Part shown: positions 44,186 to 52,778 of the stretch, in pieces
Layout of the letters: each line of letters opens with the position of its first letter
Position numbering within the stretch: the stretch's first letter is position 1
Source of the DNA: Candidatus Uhrbacteria bacterium
GTDB taxonomy: Bacteria; Patescibacteriota; Patescibacteriia; 2-12-FULL-60-25
Assembly (NCBI GenBank): GCA_020854265.1
Contig: JADZFU010000004.1
Coordinates: 186,001 to 250,000, forward strand
Reading direction: 5' to 3'
Length of the DNA stretch: 64,000 nt
Made by a program: the position numbers and the translations under genes
The notes under the pieces: generated by a model
Database searches by the model: none
Seen by the model: the letters and a program-made list of their open reading frames with translations, nothing else
What the model was told of the DNA's origin: nothing

Positions 44186-45172
44186 ATGAACCATCTCACG
44201 GAAAAGGCCTCAGGCTACGTAAAAAACATCATGGAACGCTCGATCAAGCGCAAACCGCACGAGCGTGTTGTTGTGGTCTTTGACCGCCAGAGCGGACTCT
44301 CTCGGATCATGGCCGAAGCCTATCAAACCGCCATTCCAGACGGTGAGTTTATCGATTTTGACCAGGTTACGCCGGAGCAGATCTTAGAGAAGATCAATGC
44401 GCTTACACCCGGCGATATTGTCGTACTTGTCCAATCTACGAGTTTTCGTTTGAACCAATTCCGTTTCCGTTTGGAACTGTTCAATCGCAAATTAAAGACC
44501 GTCGAACATCTCCATTTGGACCGCATGAGCGAAGATCAATGGGAAACATGGATCGATGCACTGGCATTTGATCCGGAAACGGACGGCGTACTTGCCCGCG
44601 AATTAAAGACGCGGATTGATACTGCTTCGCATGTGGAGATTGCTTGCGGCCCGCATCGTCTGGTTTGGGAGGGCGGTATGGAGGAGGCAAAATTGAATAT
44701 CGGAGATTATACCGGGATGGAAAATATCGGCGGTACATATCCGATCGGCGAGGTATTTACCGAAGCGCGTGATTTATCAAAGGTGAACGGCGAGCTTTTG
44801 ATCTACGCCTTTGCCGGGGATGATTTCATGATGCGTTTTTACAAGCCGTTTCTCGCTATCGTCCGTAATGGATTGATCGAGGCCGGACCGGATGCACCGC
44901 AAGAGTTCAAAGACGTACTAAAAAAGATCGCAGAAACGGAACAGCCGATCGTGCGCGAATTTGGCATCGGATTGAACCGGGCCATCACACGCGAGCGTCC
45001 AGTGAACGATATTACGGCTTTCGAGCGCACATACGGACTGCACTTGTCATTGGGAGAAAAGCATAGCGTCTACAAAAAACCAGGCCTCGTTCCGCAGAAA
45101 ACACGTTTCCATGTGGATGTGTTTCCGGCATTTGATTCGGTCCATCTTGACAAATATTCGATTATTTTCTAA
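44186..45172 (+). CDS. Aminopeptidase-like protein (possible M29/AmpS relative)
   Basis: A 328-residue soluble protein. NIGGTYPIGEVFTEARDLSKVNGELLIYAFAG resembles the PxGEVFT region of M29 aminopeptidases (motif within about residues 180-212), and late EFGIGLNRAIT and GEKHSVYKK stand where that family has metal ligands. Several canonical glutamate/histidine ligands are not evident, so it may be a divergent or inactive member. It is followed after 11 bases by a small membrane protein. Confidence 0.5.
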   Translation: MNHLTEKASGYVKNIMERSIKRKPHERVVVVFDRQSGLSRIMAEAYQTAIPDGEFIDFDQVTPEQILEKINALTPGDIVVLVQSTSFRLNQFRFRLELFNRKLKTVEHLHLDRMSEDQWETWIDALAFDPETDGVLARELKTRIDTASHVEIACGPHRLVWEGGMEEAKLNIGDYTGMENIGGTYPIGEVFTEARDLSKVNGELLIYAFAGDDFMMRFYKPFLAIVRNGLIEAGPDAPQEFKDVLKKIAETEQPIVREFGIGLNRAITRERPVNDITAFERTYGLHLSLGEKHSVYKKPGLVPQKTRFHVDVFPAFDSVHLDKYSIIF

Positions 45173-45183
45173 GTTGGAAATCC

Positions 45184-45441
45184 ATGGAAATCATCGGATT
45201 AATTTTGGCCGGCATCGTCATGGCCTACGCTTACTGGCTCTATAAAATGGGTGCAGATATTTTGGATATTGATTCGTACTTCAATACGGCCGTTTTCACG
45301 TTTTTTATCCTGTTTATCGTGGTCGCCGGAGCCATGGCTGTTATTGTTCCGGATCCGGCCAAAAAGGCCAATTTGGGCGGATTGGTCCGAACCTGGATGA
45401 ATCCGGTCATTGCCTCCGAACAGCAGCTCCCGATGTACTAA
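45184..45441 (+). CDS. Small two-helix membrane protein
   Basis: An 85-residue protein with two hydrophobic segments (about residues 1-18 and 35-55) and a short C-terminal tail. No family is recognised. It follows the aminopeptidase-like gene and ends at a strong terminator. Confidence 0.6.
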   Translation: MEIIGLILAGIVMAYAYWLYKMGADILDIDSYFNTAVFTFFILFIVVAGAMAVIVPDPAKKANLGGLVRTWMNPVIASEQQLPMY

Positions 45442-45467
45442 AAAACCTCCCAAATGGGAGGTTTTTT
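45440..45467 (+). terminator. Intrinsic terminator
   Basis: Perfect 12-bp stem AAAAAACCTCCC / GGGAGGTTTTTT with a 4-base loop, overlapping the stop codon of the preceding gene. Confidence 0.92.
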
Positions 45468-45475
45468 AACGTCTA

Positions 45476-45504
45476 TTTTCGTTTAGGACATGGTGGGCTA
45501 AGCT
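45476..45504 (+). promoter_or_regulatory. Leaderless-type promoter
   Basis: TTTTCG (45476-45481), a 17-base spacer and TAAGCT (45499-45504), ending 6 bases before the ATG at 45511. Confidence 0.5.
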
Positions 45505-45510
45505 CTGGTT

Positions 45511-46026
45511 ATGCGTAAGCAAACCGCCTTGTTGTTTTTTGTCATTCTGATGACTTGTTTGATTTTTGTTTTGACGAGTTTACCGAACCCGAAACGAGTG
45601 CCGTCTGGCCGCATTGATCCGAAGCTGCAGCTGGTTTTACTTGATGAAAACAAAGGAATTGTCGCGGGATATTATGGAGAGGGCGAAAAGAAAATTATTT
45701 TCGAAGCAAGGCGAGATGACCGCAGAATCACGCTTTTCGAGCAGATACTCAAAAGAAATCAATGGGACCGTTGGACCACAGCGGCTGTGCATTACTGTTC
45801 TTTAAACGGAGATTGTTTTGCGATGCAGGCAGAAGCGGGTGGGCCATGGTTTCTTCCTGCAACGAGCACACACGCATATTCGGATGAACGTCGTCATTGG
45901 GAGGCTGAGTACACGGATCTGGCTGCACGCGCTCTCGTCGACTATCCGAATATCCCATCTGAATTGTATTGGGAAGTACAGGACCTTGTCTCTTTGGGTA
46001 ATTGGATGAATGCAGCTAACGAATAA
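45511..46026 (+). CDS. Hypothetical exported or membrane-anchored protein
   Basis: A 171-residue protein with one N-terminal hydrophobic segment (residues 5-24) and a soluble domain with two cysteines (HYCSLNGDCF) that could form a disulfide. No family is recognised. It has its own promoter and ends one base short of the convergent next gene, so it seems monocistronic. Confidence 0.6.
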   Translation: MRKQTALLFFVILMTCLIFVLTSLPNPKRVPSGRIDPKLQLVLLDENKGIVAGYYGEGEKKIIFEARRDDRRITLFEQILKRNQWDRWTTAAVHYCSLNGDCFAMQAEAGGPWFLPATSTHAYSDERRHWEAEYTDLAARALVDYPNIPSELYWEVQDLVSLGNWMNAANE

Positions 46027-46027
46027 C

Positions 46028-47356
46028 TTAGACGATGAGTGGAAGCTCGGTCAGGTCCATGTGTTCGCCGGTCAGGACGCTCTCAATGCGGTAGGAGCCG
46101 TGCGTGGGCGCTTCGATGTAACCGTTCCAGGCAAAGCGCGCCAAACCGCCAGAGTTGATCCAGTCAAAAAGCCACTCTCCAATCAAGAGCGGATCTAGCT
46201 GGGGCGTGCCGCCACCGACGGTTTCAAGCCATTTTTTATTGAAATCCTCCTGCGAACCGATAGGAGGTGCCATAAGAATTGGCATGCCGATTCCGGTATA
46301 AAACGATAGCTCGCTCGGCTTGGTCCAAAGGATGTCGGTGGTACGGAGGGTCTGGATAAAGGCGCGGAAATACGTCGAGCGATCTGGGTAATAGTGGATA
46401 TGCAGCTGCGTTTCGAGCGATGAGCTAAGGCCAAGTTTTTTGGCAGCCAATTTGAATTCGTCGGCCAGCTCTTTGCGTGTTCCGGCCTCGAGGTTAAAGG
46501 TAATTCTTTTCTCTTTAATGGCTTTTGACAATCCTTTCAACGCGTCAAAGGCAATTTGTTTTTGCGCCCCTGCACCGCCGACGGAAAACGTGAGTGTCAG
46601 AGAGTGCTTCTTTTTGAATTTGCAGAGCGCAGGCCCGAGCTCGTCATGCAGAATTTTTTGGTATTTTTGGATGAAGATGCCGTTCGGGTCGAGATTGCAG
46701 ATACGTGCGGCCAGATCTTTTTTTATGATGGACGCCTCCGGACCGCCGATCAGTTTTTTGGGGAGGGGAAAGCCGGTCAGGAAAATATTTTCAGACCGAA
46801 CACCGTAGAGCTTAAGACGTTCAACGACACGTCCATTGGATGCAAAGTATTTGATGCGGCTTTTTTTTGGATCAAGCGGCGCCCATGCACGCGAAATGTC
46901 CGCATCGCACGTTACGATATAGATATCGCCCGGGTAGCCGTATTCTTCTGCGGCAAATGCCGGAATGAAGAAACTGCTTACAAATGGCAATGGGCGTTTG
47001 GAAAGTTTCTCGACGAGATGTTTACCAAGTCCGCGGCGGATTTGACGGTAAATTTCTTTGAGCTGGTAGCTTGGCTTGCTTAAATCGCGCCGCGGATAAA
47101 AATCCGGAATCCGTTGAAACGTGTCCATGGCACCAAATGCCAGCGGACCTATTACCGGCAAGGGCTGAAGCCGGGAAATGGTTTCGTAGATTTTGCGTGT
47201 CTGCGTCCATTGTTCGCGTTCGGTGTCGGGAATGCCCGGGTAGGCATTGGCTGTGATGATTCCGCCGGATGCAAGATCTTCCAAACCAAATGCGGCCCGT
47301 TCATGGCCATATCCCATGTTAACGGAAACGACCCACGCATTCTTATGACGGTGCAT
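46028..47356 (-). CDS. GT-B-fold glycosyltransferase-like protein (MurG/MGDG-synthase-like)
   Basis: A 442-residue soluble protein. VVSVNMGYGHERAAFGL at the N-terminus resembles the GGGHRSAA loop of MurG/MGDG-synthase enzymes. A later FSVGGAGAQKQIAFDAL and DILWTKPSELSFYTGIGMPILM match the donor side (K-P-S-E in place of the usual acid-rich series). It may transfer a sugar to a lipid. Exact family uncertain. The ATG follows TGG-TATCAT by 7 bases, predicting a leaderless transcript even though it also follows 47373 in the same direction. Confidence 0.6.
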   Translation of the reverse strand: MHRHKNAWVVSVNMGYGHERAAFGLEDLASGGIITANAYPGIPDTEREQWTQTRKIYETISRLQPLPVIGPLAFGAMDTFQRIPDFYPRRDLSKPSYQLKEIYRQIRRGLGKHLVEKLSKRPLPFVSSFFIPAFAAEEYGYPGDIYIVTCDADISRAWAPLDPKKSRIKYFASNGRVVERLKLYGVRSENIFLTGFPLPKKLIGGPEASIIKKDLAARICNLDPNGIFIQKYQKILHDELGPALCKFKKKHSLTLTFSVGGAGAQKQIAFDALKGLSKAIKEKRITFNLEAGTRKELADEFKLAAKKLGLSSSLETQLHIHYYPDRSTYFRAFIQTLRTTDILWTKPSELSFYTGIGMPILMAPPIGSQEDFNKKWLETVGGGTPQLDPLLIGEWLFDWINSGGLARFAWNGYIEAPTHGSYRIESVLTGEHMDLTELPLIV

Positions 47357-47363
47357 GGGTCGT

Positions 47364-47372
47364 ATGATACCA
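47364..47372 (-). promoter_or_regulatory. Extended -10 element, leaderless type
   Basis: TGG-TATCAT on the - strand ends 7 bases before the ATG at 47356 and abuts the stop of the upstream gene. The same extended box occurs before 38054. Confidence 0.6.
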
Positions 47373-47813
47373 TTATTTCTTTTTTCGTTCGATACGTTTT
47401 TCGGTTTCGCCAGCTTCGTCTTTCATGTCAATCTCGGCGACGTATTTGTCGAAGTTTTTTTCGTAGCGCTCCTCGATAAGGCGTTCCAATGCTTCGCGTT
47501 TGATGCCGGATGTTTTATCCCCAAGCTCTTTATCGGTTTCTTTTTTGGCTCGATGCCAGGCCCATTCGTCGGTATAGGTGTACCAGACATATTCCCAGAG
47601 CTCATCTTCCAGCTGGTGGAACAGGGCGTGCGCCTGCTCTTCATTTATGCCCAGCATCTCTTCGAGTTTGACCAGATTTTCCGGATATTCGATATCTTCC
47701 AGACCTTTTTCTCTGCGCATGGCCGCATCCAAAATATAACGGATGAGCATGCCTTTATGCAGCTCGATCAGATCTTCTTTTGGAAGAGTGAGCGAGATGA
47801 ACGAGAGGGTCAT
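47373..47813 (-). CDS. Hypothetical acidic helical protein
   Basis: A 146-residue protein rich in E, K, L and Y, predicted mostly helical, with no cysteine, signal or membrane segment. It begins 2 bases after the DUF5671 gene stop, so the two are co-translated. No family recognised. Confidence 0.6.
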   Translation of the reverse strand: MTLSFISLTLPKEDLIELHKGMLIRYILDAAMRREKGLEDIEYPENLVKLEEMLGINEEQAHALFHQLEDELWEYVWYTYTDEWAWHRAKKETDKELGDKTSGIKREALERLIEERYEKNFDKYVAEIDMKDEAGETEKRIERKKK

Positions 47814-47815
47814 AG

Positions 47816-48928
47816 TTATGGTTGGGTAACGGGTTTTTCGTCGATGATATCAATGGTATAGCAGTAACGTCCGGCAGGGTGCTCCCAGAACCGGGTGGGT
47901 TCGCGGAACATGATAGGCGATGCGACTCCGTCGGAGTTTGAATCGGTTTCAAAGGCGGCACATAATTCGTATTTCATTGCTCCGAGTACGCGGTATTCGT
48001 ATGGCATTCCGGTTTCTGGATCTACGATTCCGGAAACATAGACATCGCGTCCTTTGGAAAGCGTGTCCAGACTTTCAGGCAGGGATTTGTTGATGCGATA
48101 CCATTGGTCGGCGGCATAAGAGACGGATTGCAGATCGGAAACGCGGCGTTCGTCCAAGCGGCGGGCGCGCTCCTTGGCAGGAGAACCGGATGTCCACAGG
48201 CCGGCTGCAGCAACAATTGTCACGGCTGCTAATACAAAGCCGATGAATGCTTTGACGGCCATAGGACGCTCTTTCGCCTTGGTTTTGCCGGGTTCTTTTT
48301 CTTCGCCGCGCAAATCCCAGAGGTAGTAGCCAAAAATCGATCCGGCGATCACCAATACAACGAGTACCTTGAGCAAGAACCGCGTCGTGATTTCTCCGCT
48401 CAAGAAATAACTGACCAGAGTAATTAAGTCTCCGATGATAACGCTTGCGGCTACAAAAAGCGTGACATAGGTGAGCCACTTACGAACTTTGGAGCCGCGC
48501 TTTTCCGGATCCTTGGACATGGCGGTGCGGAGTGAGCGTGCCATCCAAAAGAAAATCGGGAAGGTGATGATGAGCGCTGCGGTGGCCGAGCGGATAATGC
48601 CGGTTGTCGAATCGTAGAGATACGAGTAATCGCCGGCAGCTGCATCCGGGAATGCACGATTGATGAATTGGAAGAGAATGGTGCCAAGCGAGAACGTGCT
48701 GATGTAAAGCGTGAGGAACATCACGAGATACATGAATGCTTCGCGTGCCGAAAGATACGGTTTGCGTTTTGGTACGGCGATGGGGAAGTCGACATCCGCA
48801 TAGTTGGAAAGCGCCGCTTCAACATCGTCCGCCGGCCAGTTGGCTTGTTTTAGGGCTTCTTTGAGTTTTGACTTGGAAATTCCCTTAGATAAGCCTTCTT
48901 TTACGAATAGTTGGAGTTCAGTGCTCAT
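47816..48928 (-). CDS. DUF5671-domain membrane protein
   Basis: A 370-residue protein. Residues 1-50 form a short helical domain (ELQLFVKEGLSKGISKSKLKEALKQANW, a motif of UBA-like character). About seven membrane helices follow, starting at SAREAFMYLVMFLTLYIS, the DUF5671 signature. The C-terminal outer domain has a pilin-like segment (RVSDLQSVSYAADQWYRINKSLP) and two cysteines. The ATG at 48928 lies 9 bases after an extended -10, and the longer ORF is rejected. Function unknown; the domain is common in Patescibacteria. Confidence 0.75.
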   Translation of the reverse strand: MSTELQLFVKEGLSKGISKSKLKEALKQANWPADDVEAALSNYADVDFPIAVPKRKPYLSAREAFMYLVMFLTLYISTFSLGTILFQFINRAFPDAAAGDYSYLYDSTTGIIRSATAALIITFPIFFWMARSLRTAMSKDPEKRGSKVRKWLTYVTLFVAASVIIGDLITLVSYFLSGEITTRFLLKVLVVLVIAGSIFGYYLWDLRGEEKEPGKTKAKERPMAVKAFIGFVLAAVTIVAAAGLWTSGSPAKERARRLDERRVSDLQSVSYAADQWYRINKSLPESLDTLSKGRDVYVSGIVDPETGMPYEYRVLGAMKYELCAAFETDSNSDGVASPIMFREPTRFWEHPAGRYCYTIDIIDEKPVTQP

Positions 48929-48937
48929 AATATATGT

Positions 48938-48966
48938 ACTGTACCATTCATGAACGGATTGTCGAA
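48938..48966 (-). promoter_or_regulatory. Promoter of the DUF5671 gene
   Basis: On the - strand TTCGAC (complement of 48961-48966), a 17-base spacer and extended TGG-TACAGT (complement of 48938-48946), ending 9 bases before the ATG at 48928. Confidence 0.65.
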
Positions 48967-48981
48967 CGGATCCTGACGGCA

Positions 48982-48990
48982 TGCTAGGGT
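48982..48990 (+). promoter_or_regulatory. Extended -10 element of the malic enzyme gene
   Basis: TGC-TAGGGT ends 8 bases before the ATG at 48999, again leaderless in geometry. No clear -35 at normal spacing. Confidence 0.45.
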
Positions 48991-48998
48991 GTCTGCCT

Positions 48999-50129
48999 AT
49001 GGATTATTCGCAAGCTTCATTGGATCTACATGCGAAATTACGCGGAAAGATCCGCATCGAGCCAACCGTACAGATTGAAACGAAAGAGGATTTGTCGCTC
49101 GTCTATACGCCAGGAGTCGGGGCAGTTGCCAAGGCTATCGCCGAGAATCCTGCTCTTGCCGATACGCTTACCTGGAGAAAAAATACGGTCGCAATCATTT
49201 CCGACGGGACGGCGGTTTTGGGTTATGGAGATATCGGACCATTGGCTGCTTTGCCGGTACTCGAAGGGAAGTCGGCGATATTCAAACAATTTTCAGGAAT
49301 TGATGCCGTGCCGATTGTATTGAATACAAAAGATCCGAAAGAAATCATCGAAACCATCGTGCGGATTGCTCCGAGTTTTGGAGCGATCCAACTTGAAGAC
49401 ATTTCTTCTCCGCGCTGCTTTGAGATAGAACGCACGCTCATGGAGCGGCTTGATATTCCCGTCATGCACGATGACCAGCATGGGACTGCGATCGTCGTGC
49501 TCGCAGGATTGATCAATGCGCTGCGTATCACAAAACGCGAAATGCAAGACGTGAAAATTGTCATGAACGGGGCAGGCGCGGCTGGTTTGGCGATTGCAAG
49601 GCTGCTTGTCGATTTCGGAATGAAGAACGTGATCATGTGCGATCGTGCCGGAGCGATTTATGCAGGGAGGGAAGGTTTGAATGAAGAAAAAAGAGAGGCG
49701 GCTTCATTTACGAATTTGGAAAAACGGTCAGGATCGCTGTCCGAGATGACAAAAGGAGCGGATGTGCTTATCGGCGTGAGTGCGGCTGGTGCATTTACCC
49801 CGGAAATGATCAGGACCATGAACCAAAACGCAATCGTGTTTGCTTTGGCGAACCCCGTCCCAGAAATCCTACCGGAAGAGGCCAAGGCTGCCGGAGCGGT
49901 AATTGTCGCAAGCGGGCGCAGCGATTTTGCCAACCAAGTAAATAATGCCTTGTGCTATCCGGGATTATTTCGCGGGATGCTGGATAAAGGCGTGAAACGG
50001 GTTACGACGGAAATCAAGCTCAAGGCGGCACAAGCGATCGCTGATTCGGTTACGGATTTGGGTCCGGAAAACATCATCCCTTCGATATTCCAGAGCGGAT
50101 TACATGAATTAGTCGCCAAGGCTGTATAA
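48999..50129 (+). CDS. NAD(P)-dependent malic enzyme (short prokaryotic form)
   Basis: A 376-residue oxaloacetate-decarboxylating malate dehydrogenase without a phosphotransacetylase tail. LVYTPGVGAVAKAI, SDGTAVLGYGDIGPLAALPVLEGK (in pieces), QLEDISSPRCFEIE and MHDDQHGTAIV give the malate/metal site, and IVMNGAGAAGLAIARLL binds the dinucleotide. It converts malate to pyruvate and CO2 with NAD(P)H. Start at 48999 rather than 48981, because the family begins near DYSQASLDLHAKLRGKI and the -10 box excludes the upstream codons. Confidence 0.92.
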   Translation: MDYSQASLDLHAKLRGKIRIEPTVQIETKEDLSLVYTPGVGAVAKAIAENPALADTLTWRKNTVAIISDGTAVLGYGDIGPLAALPVLEGKSAIFKQFSGIDAVPIVLNTKDPKEIIETIVRIAPSFGAIQLEDISSPRCFEIERTLMERLDIPVMHDDQHGTAIVVLAGLINALRITKREMQDVKIVMNGAGAAGLAIARLLVDFGMKNVIMCDRAGAIYAGREGLNEEKREAASFTNLEKRSGSLSEMTKGADVLIGVSAAGAFTPEMIRTMNQNAIVFALANPVPEILPEEAKAAGAVIVASGRSDFANQVNNALCYPGLFRGMLDKGVKRVTTEIKLKAAQAIADSVTDLGPENIIPSIFQSGLHELVAKAV

Positions 50130-50130
50130 T
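50125..50130 (+). promoter_or_regulatory. Consensus -10 box, leaderless type
   Basis: TATAAT overlaps the end of the malic enzyme gene and ends 6 bases before the GTG at 50137. It supports GTG as both the first transcribed bases and the start codon. Confidence 0.6.
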
Positions 50131-50136
50131 GCAGCC

Positions 50137-51090
50137 GTGCCGTGGAAGAAGATTGATTGTAAGGAAGCGAAATATCATATGCATGCCTTGAAGGGGCATG
50201 TGTCGATATTGGAATTGGATATTGGTGAATTTAAAAAGACTGGTCAGGGAGAGTATGATATCCAGTTAACAAAAGAAGATGTTTTGGGACATTTGAATTA
50301 TTTGTATGACGGATTGCCTGATGTTGAGCTTTCCATCAAAAAAGCAAAAGAGATAATGGGGGAGTACTTCCTTGGAGCGGAGAGATTCGAGGAAATATTT
50401 GAGACGACTGTCGAAACAGAGTCCATGGGACGAATTCCTTTTACGATAGCCGAGCTCAAGAAAGCAAAAGAGCAAAACATGTTTCTCATGTTAAGAGCGG
50501 ATACTGCTGAGCCAGGCGATCCGATCCCTTCAGCTGCTCATACTGTATATGACGAATTAGGCGTGACATTTCCCCGTGACCATCAGATCGAGTGGATGCA
50601 GCCAGTGGAGAGGGCGTGGGTATTGGTAAGTACAGGTAGCTCGCAAGAGATGCCTCTTTACCTCAATCTTGAATCTTCTTGGAATCGCGCGCGCAAAATC
50701 ATTGGAGAGATAGAGACGTCGGATCAATTTCCAACGCCTGCTGAATTCGTTGAGAGGAATCTCGCTAGGATAGAAGAAATTTTTGACAAAGGAGATAAAA
50801 AGGTTGCCGCAGGGTTACTACATGACTCGATCGCGAATACCTCCTCAGAAGAGTCCCGTTTTCTTGTGAGAGGAAATGAGCTTTTATATGATGCATTGAT
50901 GATATGCGGGAGGGATGTTAAAGATCTTGCGATGTATCTCAAAAATAGGATTGTCGGCATGGAACGGAACAAGGATAATCAACCCAAGTTCGTGAAAATT
51001 TACCTCGATGAAAACACCAAGAGTGTAATGTATTCCCATCACGAGATTGATGAGAAGTGGCCAAAGATGGCGAATCAAATCCGCGTGTAA
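50137..51090 (+). CDS. Unrecognised protein, family A member 2
   Basis: A 317-residue soluble protein starting with GTG. It shares with 51093-52061 the opening PWKKI(D/N)C, LPDVELS-KAKEIMGE-F-GAER, then GR-PFT--EL-KAKE, and the closing QIRV. The gene at 38077 is a more distant relative. No membrane helix or enzyme motif is visible. The first 17 bases after the start's first base and the last 16 bases before the stop's final base match the next gene, showing recent tandem duplication. Confidence 0.7.
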   Translation: MPWKKIDCKEAKYHMHALKGHVSILELDIGEFKKTGQGEYDIQLTKEDVLGHLNYLYDGLPDVELSIKKAKEIMGEYFLGAERFEEIFETTVETESMGRIPFTIAELKKAKEQNMFLMLRADTAEPGDPIPSAAHTVYDELGVTFPRDHQIEWMQPVERAWVLVSTGSSQEMPLYLNLESSWNRARKIIGEIETSDQFPTPAEFVERNLARIEEIFDKGDKKVAAGLLHDSIANTSSEESRFLVRGNELLYDALMICGRDVKDLAMYLKNRIVGMERNKDNQPKFVKIYLDENTKSVMYSHHEIDEKWPKMANQIRV

Positions 51091-51092
51091 TT

Positions 51093-52061
51093 ATGCCGTG
51101 GAAGAAGATTAACTGCAGTAAAGCGAAGCATTATTTAAACGAGCTACATATTAATGCTCGTGATTTTAAAAGCCTCCTGAATGCATTAACTATTCATGGA
51201 GAATTTAAAAGTCCGGTTGAATCGCGGCTATTCGACATCAGTAAAAACAATATTCAAAATTATACGGATGCGCTATATAACGGTTTGCCGGATGTAGAGC
51301 TTTCGGTTGCGAAAGCAAAAGAGATAATGGGGGAAGATTTTTATGGAGCGGAGAGATATATAGAAGTGTTTGGTCAGGAGCTCTATTTGGATGAATTAGG
51401 CCGCGTGCCATTTACCGTTTCGGAATTACGAAAGGCAAAAGAAAAAGGAATGCGTTTAGTTGCTCGATATGACCTTAAAAATGTTACGCCGTCTATTGTT
51501 TCAGAAAAAATACAGGACTTAGGGATAAATCTACCGTCAGATTATTCAGAAAAACTTACTGAGAGAGTTGAAAATGGATGGGCGCTTGTGGGGGAGCGCG
51601 GCGAATTAACTCATTTGTATCAATACGCACAGCTTTCATGGGAACGTGCGCTTGAGTTTCTTGGACACGATTTTGATAATGAGGCATATAACGATGTTAA
51701 GCATTCAGTCGAGCTTATTAAAAAGGCGTATCTTGAAAATGATATTGATACGGCAAATGAAGATTTGATGGATTTAATGACCGGTACGTTTGCAAATGGT
51801 CCATATTTTTTGGTGAAGGCAAATGAAGCAATTTATGATGCACTACTTATTTCGAAAGGTGACCCGAAGCGCATGAGAGAAATGCTGGATTCAGTTGTTA
51901 CAGGAACCGTTGTTGAAAAGGAGAATAATAGGTGGGAATTTCTTGAACTAGATTACTTTTACGGCACAGGCCAGAATTTTGAATTTTCAAATATCCTTAC
52001 CAAGACCCATGGTTTGAATCGTGTTTTGGCGAATGGGATGCCATATCAAATCCGCGTGTAG
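51093..52061 (+). CDS. Unrecognised protein, family A member 3
   Basis: A 322-residue tandem paralogue of the preceding gene, starting with ATG two bases after its stop. The motif block is AKEIMGEDFYGAERYIEVF and GRVPFTVSELRKAKEKGMRL. It is more AT-rich than the surroundings. The C-terminal NGMPYQIRV matches its neighbour's ending. Without known homologues of defined function, no role is proposed; co-transcription with the first copy is likely. Confidence 0.7.
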   Translation: MPWKKINCSKAKHYLNELHINARDFKSLLNALTIHGEFKSPVESRLFDISKNNIQNYTDALYNGLPDVELSVAKAKEIMGEDFYGAERYIEVFGQELYLDELGRVPFTVSELRKAKEKGMRLVARYDLKNVTPSIVSEKIQDLGINLPSDYSEKLTERVENGWALVGERGELTHLYQYAQLSWERALEFLGHDFDNEAYNDVKHSVELIKKAYLENDIDTANEDLMDLMTGTFANGPYFLVKANEAIYDALLISKGDPKRMREMLDSVVTGTVVEKENNRWEFLELDYFYGTGQNFEFSNILTKTHGLNRVLANGMPYQIRV

Positions 52062-52075
52062 ACAAGCCAAGAATC

Positions 52076-52084
52076 TGGTATAGT
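52076..52084 (+). promoter_or_regulatory. Extended -10 element of ftsE, leaderless type
   Basis: TGG-TATAGT ends 7 bases before the ATG at 52092. No good -35. Confidence 0.65.
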
Positions 52085-52091
52085 AGGCGCT

Positions 52092-52778
52092 ATGATTGTC
52101 TTGGAAAATGTCACAAAGACGTATTATCCGGATTCCACGGGCTTGGAGGGGGTTTCGCTCAAGATAGAATCGGGAGAATTCGTGTCTATCGTGGGCCAAA
52201 GCGGGGCAGGGAAGACCACCCTTGCCAAGATTTTGATGGCCGAGGAGCAGCCCTCCGAGGGCCGTGTGGAAATCGGCGGTTGGGACATTACCCGTATCCG
52301 TCCTCGAGAAATCCCCGAGCTCCGACGGCAGATCGGCGTCATTTTTCAAGATTACAAACTTCTGCCAAAGAAAACTGTTTACGAGAATGTGTCGTTTGCG
52401 CTCGAAGTTGCGGGTGCCAAGTCCAAGCATATTCACGATGTTGTCCCGCAGGTCTTGCGTATCGTCGGTCTCGAAGAAAAAGCCAACCGTTTTCCGAGAC
52501 AGCTTTCCGGAGGCGAGCAGCAGCGCGTGGTGATCGCGCGGTCGCTCGTCCATCGTCCAAAGGTATTGCTAGCCGATGAGCCGACAGGAAATCTCGACAC
52601 GCTCAATACGCAGGACATTATGGATTTGCTCGTCAAAATAAATGCATTCGGTACAACCGTTGTATTGGTCACGCATAACCGCGAAGTCGTGAATGCACTC
52701 CGGCGCCGCGTCATTACCTTGAAAGACGGGAAAGTCGCATCTGACCACGCTCATGGCAAATACACATTGACCGTATGA
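52092..52778 (+). CDS. ftsE: Cell-division ATP-binding protein FtsE
   Basis: A 228-residue ABC ATPase. Walker A is GQSGAGKTTLAK, the Q loop is IGVIFQDYKLLPKKTVYENV, the signature is LSGGEQQRVVIARSLV, and Walker B is VLLADEPTGNLD. The FtsE-typical YYPDSTGLEGVSL opens the protein. With FtsX it couples ATP hydrolysis to activation of cell-wall hydrolases at the septum. It overlaps ftsX by ATGA and has its own promoter. Confidence 0.93.
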   Translation: MIVLENVTKTYYPDSTGLEGVSLKIESGEFVSIVGQSGAGKTTLAKILMAEEQPSEGRVEIGGWDITRIRPREIPELRRQIGVIFQDYKLLPKKTVYENVSFALEVAGAKSKHIHDVVPQVLRIVGLEEKANRFPRQLSGGEQQRVVIARSLVHRPKVLLADEPTGNLDTLNTQDIMDLLVKINAFGTTVVLVTHNREVVNALRRRVITLKDGKVASDHAHGKYTLTV

